From positions 1 to 9,024 of the forward strand of contig MDLB01000044.1 of NCBI GenBank assembly GCA_001730085.1: a stretch of 9,024 bases of DNA. Direction: 5' to 3'. This document shows, piece by piece, positions 1-6,331 of this stretch (position 1 is its first letter; the number at the start of each line of letters is the position of its first letter). The position numbers and the translations under genes were made by a program. Below the pieces are notes generated by a model. It was not told the origin of the DNA. It did no database searches and saw nothing but the letters and a program-made list of their open reading frames with translations. This DNA is from PVC group bacterium (ex Bugula neritina AB1). GTDB taxonomy: Bacteria > GCA-001730085.

Positions 1-513
1 CTCAATCTCCGTCTGAATAGAAACGAACCAATCACCTGCATAATAAGTCACAGTGGCATTTTTGGGAGTACCTATTACTTCTTGGCTCTTGAAAAAATGC
101 ACCCAGCCTATTTTAGGAAGAAATACTTGTTTGTTTTTTATTTTGACACCTACAGGGTATCTAAATCCTGAGTCTGATTTTTTATGTTTGAATCTAGGGA
201 ATCCCCGTCCTTTGACTTTTTTCGTCAAACAATCCCAAATAGCTCTATCTAACATTTGCAACGTTTGATTAAGTGGTTGCGACGAAACCTCTTTTAAGAA
301 ATCATATTCTTCGCTTTTCTTCCAAAAATTATTTTTCCACCAGTCAAGTTCGTACCAGCTCAAAAGCTTTTGCTTGTTCTCCAGTCTTTCCTTTTGAATA
401 GCAAGAGCTTTGTTCCAAACAAAACGATTACAACCAAGATTTTTCTTCAAAGTAATTTCTTGTTCTTTACTTTTTAATTTTAATTTAAATTTAAAACTCT
501 TAACTTTTTTCAT
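1..513 (-). CDS. tnpB: TnpB / IS200-IS605 family OrfB, N-terminal part (3' end beyond window)
   Basis: Reading the minus strand from the ATG at 513 gives 171 codons without a stop up to base 1, so the gene continues past the left edge. The protein begins MKKVKSFKFKLK and carries hallmarks of the OrfB/TnpB N-terminal half: GCNRFVWNKAL at residues 27-37 (the conserved N-terminal helix-turn-helix region), KEVSSQPLNQTLQMLDRA at 74-91, KGRGFPRFKHK at 101-111, FRYP at 117-120 and LPKIGWVHF at 132-140, in the usual order. TnpB proteins are usually about 350-450 residues, so less than half is visible. The RuvC catalytic residues and the zinc finger lie outside the window, so nuclease activity cannot be judged. 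Known TnpBs are RNA-guided DNA endonucleases that help IS200/IS605 elements persist. No tnpA is visible in front of it, which fits a TnpB-only (IS1341-type) element. There is no clear Shine-Dalgarno before the ATG. The start is chosen because it gives the typical short basic lead into the first motif. Confidence 0.93.
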   Translation of the reverse strand, partial: MKKVKSFKFKLKLKSKEQEITLKKNLGCNRFVWNKALAIQKERLENKQKLLSWYELDWWKNNFWKKSEEYDFLKEVSSQPLNQTLQMLDRAIWDCLTKKVKGRGFPRFKHKKSDSGFRYPVGVKIKNKQVFLPKIGWVHFFKSQEVIGTPKNATVTYYAGDWFVSIQTEIE

Positions 514-526
514 TCACACACTTTAA

Positions 527-539
527 CATAGGCTCTATG
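527..539 (-). repeat. Small perfect hairpin upstream of tnpB, candidate left-end structure
   Basis: CATAG-AGC-CTATG on the minus strand is a perfect 5-bp stem with a 3-nt loop, placed 13 bp before the tnpB ATG. IS200/IS605 elements carry short subterminal hairpins at their ends that the Y1 transposase recognises, and an end hairpin just upstream of tnpB would be expected in a TnpB-only element. The stem is short and could be chance in AT-rich DNA. The exact element boundary and its flanking target motif cannot be fixed from one copy. Confidence 0.35.
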
Positions 540-553
540 GAAAATTAAAAAAT

Positions 554-588
554 ATATTAAAAACCAAAGCTCTCCACATTTTTAATAT
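554..588. repeat. Perfect 10-bp inverted repeat with 15-nt spacer
   Basis: The arms atattaaaaa (554-563) and tttttaatat (579-588) are exact reverse complements separated by 15 bases. The structure lies between the guide-RNA-end-like hairpin and the tnpB start. It could be a bidirectional A/T-rich hairpin, part of a transposon end, or an operator-like site. The arms contain only A and T, so some background probability remains, but a perfect 10/10 match is notable. Confidence 0.5.
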
Positions 589-590
589 CT

Positions 591-640
591 GTGAAAAAGC
601 CTCTCATCCTCCACCTAAAGGAAGAGGTCTTCTCGGCTTG
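591..640 (-). ncRNA. Guide-RNA (omega RNA) 3'-end-like hairpin / IS605-type right-end remnant; alternative: transcription terminator
   Basis: The minus strand reads CAAGCCGAGAAGACCTCTT, then CCTTTAGGTGGAGGATG, then AGAGGCTTTTTCAC. The stem pairs CCTCT with AGAGG and TCC with GGA around a TTTAGGT loop, with a GGATG bulge. A CCTTTAGG-type loop closing a G/C stem, ending a few bases later in TTCAC, resembles the right end of many TnpB elements as I recall them; there it forms the 3' end of the guide-RNA scaffold. Here it sits upstream of tnpB instead of at its 3' end, so it is probably the right end of a different, deleted or adjacent element. A second reading is an intrinsic terminator for the 1871-residue gene, because the stem is followed by GCTTTTT. 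The limits given are approximate. Confidence 0.4.
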
Positions 641-681
641 AAATGATAAGAGTCGGAGATAAATTTTTTTTTAAAAAAAAT

Positions 682-3600
682 CTACGCCATAGTTCTCGTT
701 TTTTCGTTTTTAGAAAGGGCGTTTAGACGCTGTATTTGAGACACTTTTTCTTGATCTATTGACGTTGAGAATTGATTTGATTGTATGATTTTTGTTAAAG
801 ATGTCTCTAGAGATTTATCTGTTCTAAAAATAAAGCCGATATGTGTTGCCGCTGTGTGCGCTTCTTTAAAAGTAGCCAGAGTGATATCTAGTTTATCTAA
901 GAATGCTTCCCTTTTTTTAGCTAAATCTTTCAATAAGTTTGTTAGTATTTCCAATTGTTTTTTATATGATGCCGTAGGTTTTGTAGGTCGATGGATTGCG
1001 TCAAGCTCAGCCTTATTAGCAGACCTATTTCCAGATTCTAAAGATTCTACTATTTCTAATAACTTAGACAAAGCGTCTATGGTTTTATGTGCGTTTAAAA
1101 TATTTTTATTAAGGGTCGAAGTATCATCAATATTTTGAAGACTTTTTAAAGCTGTCGCATATTCTTCCGAAGAAGAAAGAGTTTCAGTTTGCTGATTTTC
1201 TAAGCTATCTTTCATATCTGAAGCTAAGCCACTTGATATCCTTTGAAAATTCTCCCAATCCGGCTTCAAGCTCTCTAGATGAGTTTCTAAGTTCACAATA
1301 GATTTAGAGGTTTTTCTCGTGAAAGCAGAAAACGACCTTCTTTTTGCTAGAGCAAGGGCTCGGGGGGAGATCTTTTTATTTAAAGTGTCATTAATAGAAT
1401 GAAAGTTATTTAATGATTTTTTAAGATGACTTAAGGTGTTTTCTATTTCTACCGTTGCTCTATTCTTTAACTCTGATTGAGCTTCGGAGAGAAACTGAGT
1501 TATAGATAGGTTGCTTTGCAAGCAATAAACTTTATTTTTATATATATAATGTTTGAAAAAACTTAATAATAGGGTTGAAATATTTTCTTTTATGTCTTGT
1601 GCTCTTGGAAGGGATGTGTAAAATTCAACTTTTTCTAAAAGACCGAACATTTTTTCATAAAAAGAGTCACTGGAAAGTTCTGTTAATCTATTAACAAAGT
1701 CTTCTTGGGTTTTAGACAGGGAAGTTATTTCATGAGTCAGAGAACCCATAAATGGTATGGCTGTTCCCTTAAATGCTTGCAATGAGGTATAAAGATTTGC
1801 TAGATCGGTTCTAAACTCTTTTTCAGAATCATCACTTTTACCTTTTAAAATCCTTAACGTATATTGATTTGAAGAACTAAAGCTATCTTTATCAGCAAAG
1901 GTTGTTTCTCCATTATTTTTGAAAAAATCTTCCATATTCATCCTTTCTTTCCTGAAGAAAGATGTCATTTTATCAATCAATATGGAGTGAGGAGGGTTTA
2001 TTAAAGGCCTCATTTTTAGATAGTGTAGAGATGGAGTTTTTTGCCAAAGAAGATATGCTGCGTTTATTGAGCTCACAAGTTTTTTACTATTTTCTAAAAG
2101 CGGTGTAGTAGTAGTTATCTCTGTACTTTGAATTTGATCAGAGTCTGACATGGGTAGAGAGCTATTCTTATCGAATTGTTTTTTAGCATTAAGAAGAATG
2201 TCCGAGAGAGACTCTTCTTCTGTGCTGTCAGTTCTGATATCCATTTGAACTTCTGTTTTAGAAGCAGCAAGGTCTTTTTCGAACTGTTCAAGTAAACCCA
2301 TGATTTTTTCTAATTTAGATCGATACTTGCTAATTTCGCTTTGTTCTTTTTTAGAAAGAGAAATTTTGTTCAAATTTTTAAGAGCTTCGATCTCTTTGAT
2401 AAAATACTCCCTTAGTTGTGAAGGCGTCATTTCTCTATATTTGGGGGCATAGAAAGTTAGTGATCTAGGCGTTTTTTGACGTGAAAAAATAAAGTTTTTT
2501 AACATAAGTATTAAGCGAGAAAATACCGTAATTTTCTTGTGTTTTAAACTTGTTTTTAAATCAAAAATTCCTTGTAAATGCTTGATTTCAAGGTGAAGAA
2601 TCTGTATTTCTTCTAATACTTTTACGAAATTATTTATTTTAACAAGAGCTTTATTTGTATCAACCGGTTGATAATTTGAAAGAATGGTTGAAAAAGTGGT
2701 GATCAGGCTATCTAAAGTAAAATCCCTTCCTAAACGAAAATCTATATCTCGGAGAGTTAAGTTATCTTCGCTCATAAGCGTTAAAACTTCGTTTACAGCA
2801 TTTTTTAGGTTCGTTTGTAGAGCGAGTCTTCTATGTCTTAGTCCAGAGAGTTGTTTACGGAAAGACTCGACAAGATTTGCAGGGGCGGGGCTGTTTTTTT
2901 CTTCTTGCAAGGCTTTAAGAGCACTATTGAGCAAATCTATCCAAGATTCTTCTTTAGAAGCTTCAGTCAACGAGGATGATTTTAATTGCTTTTCTAGTAA
3001 TTCGAAGTAAGTCATTGAAGTTGACGTATCGGAGGTCCTGCGTGAAGATATATCTTCCCACTCTTGCATTAAGGTTGAGTGAGATTTTTTGCCAGATTTT
3101 CTATTTGAGGCAGTTACGGCTCTAAGTGAGTCAGTTAGGGCTCTAAGCCTTGATGATAGTTTAGTAAATAATGAGGTCTGAGCACCTTGAAGAGCTTCTT
3201 CTTTGGTATCTTCTTCTGGATTTATTAGGATCTCTCCTAGAGATCTTTCGATATAAGAGCTTTTACTCAAAGAGGTTTCCATGGCTTGGAGTTGTGAGTT
3301 CGACTTTTGGAAAGCAACTAAAAGGGCTTGAGATCTTCTGACTAAAGAATCACGCTCTTGTGATAAACGCTTGACACTTTTTATTTGGTTTTGTAAATCT
3401 GATAATAACATTTTTGAACTCACAAGATCGGTTTCTTTTGTTAATCTTTCAGAAGTTTGTGTGATTGAGTTAGTGAGGTTAACTAAACGTTTATCTATTG
3501 TTAGCGGCTCAGTTTCGGTAGTTTTCTTTTTTGATTTTAACAAGCGTAAGACATGTGTCTCTTCTGATTCTAACTCCATTAGTTTTGATTCCCAGGCAGT

Positions 3601-6297
3601 TAAATCTGAGTCAAACGTATCTAAAGTTTTTTGATTTTTTTTGAGGGAGTCTTCAAAATCTTTTATTTTTTTAGATGAGATAGATTTTGCCAAAGGGCCT
3701 TTTAATGTATTAAGACAGAAATCAAAGCTTGTTGACGATGATTCAATTGTGCTTACTAGGATTTTAGCAGATGAGAGTTTTGTGAGATTAGAGGAAGTTA
3801 ATGTTTTCAAAGTTTGATCTATAGATGCACGGCTTTTTGAAAAAGCTTGTTTATGATGAGAGATCATGAAAGAGATCAAGGAGGATAGTGTATTTTCAGC
3901 TGCAGCTTTTAAATCAGTCGCTTGGGGAAGGGATGCGTACACTTGCAAAGTATTTAAAATATCTACTGTAGCTTCATAAATTAAGCTTGGGCTTGAGGAT
4001 ATGGATTCAGAAAATAATACTTGATTATTAGCAAAAACGGATAGGTTTTGAAGGGCTCTTTCTAAAAATTGAAATTCAGGATTATATGTTTTAAATGTTT
4101 TTAATTTATTTAAAAGAGTTAAGAGGGAATCGTTGAGAGAATAATCAGGAGCTACTATCGACGCATCTGAAGTGGATCCTGTGCTTGGATTCATAAGATC
4201 TGTAATAGATAAGCCGTTTCGCTCAAAAGATTTTAATTGCTCTAGCATTGGTGATGCTTCACTTATGAGGTATGGATCTATCAAAGAGGCAAAAATGTTT
4301 TCTTGATGTGCCAAAAAAGAGGGGGGCAAGTCTATCGCTTGTTCAAATTCTTCATATTCTTGTAGAGTGATTTTATGCATTAAGATAAGTCGGTGTATCT
4401 TATCCCATTGTTCGTGATTTTTCATTCTAGTTAAGATATTATAAAGTGCGGTATCTTGAGAAAGTTCATGTTTGATATCTGCCAGTGAGACCTCTTTCTT
4501 TATGGAGATTGATCCGCCTTCTTCAAAAGTAACTTTATCTTTCCACCTTTCACCGATTTTTTTTAATGAAGGTTCATCAAGGTTTAATGAAGGTTCATCA
4601 ATGTCTTTCATATTTATAAAAATAGATGTAAGGTAGCTTTTTAAAGAGAAATCGAATTTACTTGCGTAAGAGTTAAGTGTTTGCAGTGGAGAGATAGATT
4701 TCTCAAGCTCCGTTTGTTGTTTATTAGATAATCTAAGAGATTCAGACAATGTGTTTAAATAATCAAGGGATTGGGTGATAGTTTCCTGTCTTGCTGATAC
4801 ACCACTAATGCTAGATACGAGTGGTTGGTCGGTAAAGATTCGAGATCCTTCTTTTAAAGAAATTTGAAAATAGAATAGTTTTATCATTTTTGATAGCTTT
4901 TCTAGATCTCTTAGAACATCTATGAGGTTATTTACGGAGCTGTCAATAATTGAAGATTCAGGAACTTTAGAGAGGCCCTCGGATATCATTCCAAGAATAG
5001 CTGAAAGCCGATTTAGATCGATACCTTTACTCTTTGATAAACCTTTGATTGCTTCTGCATATTCAGGAGATACATATTCATCATTTTTATCTAAAGCCTC
5101 CAAAGATTTGATCAGTTTAGTTTTTGTCTGGGACTCTTTCTGTGTTAAGGCATGTGCTCTTTTTGTTAGAGGATTAGTAAGAGTGTCTGGAAGTTTTGTC
5201 TCCAAGAGATCCGCGAGGCTGGGGGGATCAAGGGTATTGAGAAAAGAGAGGGGTTTAAGTTTTGCTTGAAAGCTTTGAGTCAAAGCTGATTCGGGATCAA
5301 CAATAGAAGTTTTAAATGTTTCTGTAGGAGGTTCTACTTCTATTTGATTCAAAGCTGGTTCGGGATCATCAATAGAAGTTTTAAATGTTTCTGTAGGAGG
5401 TGCTTCTTCTATGGGGGAGAAAGCCGGGTCTATGTTTATTAGATCTTGAGAAATTTTTTCTTCTAGACCAGCTTTTCGAAAGTCGTCTGCGGTCTTTTCT
5501 TCTATACTCATATTATCTTGTTCTGATGGAAAGGCCATTTTTTTAGACCGGAAAAAGTGGGGGCTTCTAACGTTTGTTTTTCTTTTGGCTATATTGGCTA
5601 TAAAAGTTCTAATTCTTTGGATGATTGTGTTATTGGAGGGTTCGTTAGATGAACTTAGATTATTATTAATAGAAATCATGAGGAATACGGAAGTCAGAAT
5701 AAGGCTAATGCTTAAAAATAGGAAAGAAAATAAAGATATGAACATAAATGTATTTGTTAAAGCGATAAAGGGGACTGACCAATTCCCGACAAAGATTAGA
5801 AAGGCTTGGATAGTTAAAACAATGGCAAGAGGTGAGTACTTTGTTATTTTAGAATCTTCTTTAAAATAAGAAGGGTTGTATTGGTCCTTTTTCTCGATGA
5901 AAGAATATCTATTCTGGATGAGGCTGATAAAAAGACCAATATAAAGAAGGATGCTAAGAGATAGAGTAAGGTATGTAGCATAGATGGGTGTTAATATGAC
6001 TTGAAAATGCATTAAAATACAAGAAATAAATAAGGAGAAAGCGACAATAGAGATGGATAGCTCTATCCAGTGTCTTTGCTTTGAAAGGGATGTTCGAAAG
6101 GTAGTGATTCTATTAGAGTTTTTTATGCTTGTTGCTTCATTACTATTTATATAGGAAAGGTTCTTGTCATTAACACTTGCGTGTGTGTCTTTGTTGATAT
6201 TTTCAACATTAGAGCTAGGTGCTAAGGAAAAAGAAAAGTCGAGGACAACAGAGGTCAAAAAAAACTGAACCAATAAAAAAGAAAATATTTTTTTCAT
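682..6297 (-). CDS. Giant coiled-coil membrane protein (1871 aa), family not recognised; possibly Inc-like
   Basis: The protein begins MKKIFSFLLVQFFLTSVVLD with a possible cleavage near SFSLA-PSS (about residue 26), so a Sec-type signal or signal anchor is likely. Two pairs of hydrophobic helices follow, at about 78-98/102-127 and 154-173/177-209, separated by a charged stretch. From about residue 215 onward the chain is hydrophilic, rich in Ser, Leu, Lys and Glu, and largely helical, with strong coiled-coil character around 865-1010 and near the C-terminus (DLAKKREAFLDKLD). No enzymatic motif was seen. Residues ~988-1871 are closely similar to the upstream neighbouring gene. Residues ~440-800 also resemble ~1205-1573, so the protein contains an old internal duplication. 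Small in-frame repeats of 69 and 21 bp are present. The gene starts 34 bp after the upstream stop, with AAGGA 10 bases before the ATG, so co-transcription is likely. An inner- or host-vacuole-membrane-anchored scaffold is an inference only. Confidence 0.9.
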   Translation of the reverse strand: MKKIFSFLLVQFFLTSVVLDFSFSLAPSSNVENINKDTHASVNDKNLSYINSNEATSIKNSNRITTFRTSLSKQRHWIELSISIVAFSLFISCILMHFQVILTPIYATYLTLSLSILLYIGLFISLIQNRYSFIEKKDQYNPSYFKEDSKITKYSPLAIVLTIQAFLIFVGNWSVPFIALTNTFMFISLFSFLFLSISLILTSVFLMISINNNLSSSNEPSNNTIIQRIRTFIANIAKRKTNVRSPHFFRSKKMAFPSEQDNMSIEEKTADDFRKAGLEEKISQDLINIDPAFSPIEEAPPTETFKTSIDDPEPALNQIEVEPPTETFKTSIVDPESALTQSFQAKLKPLSFLNTLDPPSLADLLETKLPDTLTNPLTKRAHALTQKESQTKTKLIKSLEALDKNDEYVSPEYAEAIKGLSKSKGIDLNRLSAILGMISEGLSKVPESSIIDSSVNNLIDVLRDLEKLSKMIKLFYFQISLKEGSRIFTDQPLVSSISGVSARQETITQSLDYLNTLSESLRLSNKQQTELEKSISPLQTLNSYASKFDFSLKSYLTSIFINMKDIDEPSLNLDEPSLKKIGERWKDKVTFEEGGSISIKKEVSLADIKHELSQDTALYNILTRMKNHEQWDKIHRLILMHKITLQEYEEFEQAIDLPPSFLAHQENIFASLIDPYLISEASPMLEQLKSFERNGLSITDLMNPSTGSTSDASIVAPDYSLNDSLLTLLNKLKTFKTYNPEFQFLERALQNLSVFANNQVLFSESISSSPSLIYEATVDILNTLQVYASLPQATDLKAAAENTLSSLISFMISHHKQAFSKSRASIDQTLKTLTSSNLTKLSSAKILVSTIESSSTSFDFCLNTLKGPLAKSISSKKIKDFEDSLKKNQKTLDTFDSDLTAWESKLMELESEETHVLRLLKSKKKTTETEPLTIDKRLVNLTNSITQTSERLTKETDLVSSKMLLSDLQNQIKSVKRLSQERDSLVRRSQALLVAFQKSNSQLQAMETSLSKSSYIERSLGEILINPEEDTKEEALQGAQTSLFTKLSSRLRALTDSLRAVTASNRKSGKKSHSTLMQEWEDISSRRTSDTSTSMTYFELLEKQLKSSSLTEASKEESWIDLLNSALKALQEEKNSPAPANLVESFRKQLSGLRHRRLALQTNLKNAVNEVLTLMSEDNLTLRDIDFRLGRDFTLDSLITTFSTILSNYQPVDTNKALVKINNFVKVLEEIQILHLEIKHLQGIFDLKTSLKHKKITVFSRLILMLKNFIFSRQKTPRSLTFYAPKYREMTPSQLREYFIKEIEALKNLNKISLSKKEQSEISKYRSKLEKIMGLLEQFEKDLAASKTEVQMDIRTDSTEEESLSDILLNAKKQFDKNSSLPMSDSDQIQSTEITTTTPLLENSKKLVSSINAAYLLWQKTPSLHYLKMRPLINPPHSILIDKMTSFFRKERMNMEDFFKNNGETTFADKDSFSSSNQYTLRILKGKSDDSEKEFRTDLANLYTSLQAFKGTAIPFMGSLTHEITSLSKTQEDFVNRLTELSSDSFYEKMFGLLEKVEFYTSLPRAQDIKENISTLLLSFFKHYIYKNKVYCLQSNLSITQFLSEAQSELKNRATVEIENTLSHLKKSLNNFHSINDTLNKKISPRALALAKRRSFSAFTRKTSKSIVNLETHLESLKPDWENFQRISSGLASDMKDSLENQQTETLSSSEEYATALKSLQNIDDTSTLNKNILNAHKTIDALSKLLEIVESLESGNRSANKAELDAIHRPTKPTASYKKQLEILTNLLKDLAKKREAFLDKLDITLATFKEAHTAATHIGFIFRTDKSLETSLTKIIQSNQFSTSIDQEKVSQIQRLNALSKNEKTRTMA
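1579..2682 (-). repeat. Internal module B of the 1871-aa protein (partner of module A)
   Basis: This is the C-terminal partner of the duplication at 3898-4980, with residues ~1205-1573. It is the module shared with the upstream paralogue. The two copies of module B in the window are far more alike than either is to module A, so the internal duplication predates the tandem gene duplication. Confidence 0.6.
3107..3148 (-). repeat. 21-bp tandem duplication specific to the 1871-aa gene
   Basis: Units 3107-3127 and 3128-3148 match at all but a few positions, giving ALTDSLRAVTASNRK. The equivalent place in the neighbouring paralogue (around 8634-8655) has only one unit (ALTDSNRK). This is therefore an insertion by tandem duplication in this copy, or a loss in the other. 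Confidence 0.75.
3898..4980 (-). repeat. Internal module A of the 1871-aa protein
   Basis: Residues ~440-800 align by eye, in order, with residues ~1205-1573 of the same protein. VNNLIDVLRDLEKL at 455 matches INNFVKVLEEIQIL at 1221. LKSFERNGLSITDLM at 688 matches MTSFFRKERMNMEDFF at 1444. YASLPQATDLK at 787 matches YTSLPRAQDIK at 1560. The offsets (766, 756 and 773 residues) are nearly constant, which supports an ancient duplication, not scattered chance matches. Ends are approximate. Confidence 0.6.
4562..4603 (-). repeat. 21-bp tandem repeat, two units (DEPSLNL/DEPSLKK)
   Basis: Plus-strand units tttaatgaaggttcatcaa+gg (4562-4582) and tttaatgaaggttcatcaa+tg (4583-4603) differ at one base. 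They encode two copies of a DEPSL heptad. The repeat adds exactly seven residues and keeps the frame. Confidence 0.85.
5277..5403 (-). repeat. 69-bp direct repeat, nearly two units (PPTETFKTSI motif)
   Basis: The segment starting at 5277 recurs at 5346 with a period of exactly 69 bp (23 codons) and few differences. It encodes PPTETFKTSIDDPEPALNQ followed by EPPTETFKTSIVDPESALTQ in a Pro/Thr/Glu-rich linker between the membrane domain and the coiled-coil body. The high similarity points to a recent in-frame tandem duplication. Confidence 0.85.
5668..6066 (-). other. Four-helix hydrophobic domain of the 1871-aa protein (two bilobed pairs)
   Basis: Residues ~78-210 hold four long apolar runs in two hairpin-like pairs. 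Pair 1 includes ELSISIVAFSLFISCILM and TYLTLSLSILLYIGLFISLI. Pair 2 includes SPLAIVLTIQAFLIFVG and FMFISLFSFLFLSISLIL. Paired helices with a tight turn, followed by a long cytoplasm-type coiled coil, are the layout of chlamydial inclusion-membrane proteins, but four-helix anchors of this type also occur elsewhere. The matching part of the neighbouring paralogue is outside the window. Confidence 0.7.
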
Positions 6298-6307
6298 TAC
6301 AAAACAA

Positions 6308-6312
6308 TCCTT
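6308..6312 (-). promoter_or_regulatory. Ribosome binding site of the 1871-aa gene
   Basis: AAGGA on the minus strand lies 10 bases before the ATG at 6297, inside the 34-bp gap after the upstream stop codon. It supports this start. I see no convincing promoter or terminator in the gap, which fits read-through from the upstream gene. Confidence 0.6.
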
Positions 6313-6331
6313 ATTTATTTTTAAAAAAAAT

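Larger units (their letters stand above)
664..3338 (-). repeat. Long direct repeat, downstream copy (partner 6314-9024)
   Basis: The nucleotide sequence from just past the stop codon to 3338 matches 6314-9024, with an offset of 5650 bp near the 3' end. The match includes the final codons ATG GCG TAG and the A/T tract behind them, then stops at about 663, where the two downstream sequences diverge. This is the footprint of a tandem gene duplication. Internal indels shift the offset to 5686 at the far end. Confidence 0.9.

Noticed and set aside
53-268. 71-residue plus-strand frame
   Set aside because: It is antisense to the TnpB coding sequence, which has clear family motifs.
661-681. Terminator at the A/T palindrome behind the 1871-aa gene
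   Set aside because: The T-run/A-run has no G/C stem and a similar tract lies in the gap between the two co-oriented genes, where termination is not expected.
785-5869. Several 87-117 residue plus-strand frames, plus 6435-6716
   Set aside because: They lie wholly antisense to the two giant genes and show no motif. The pair at 785 and 6435 resemble each other only because the coding strands are paralogous.
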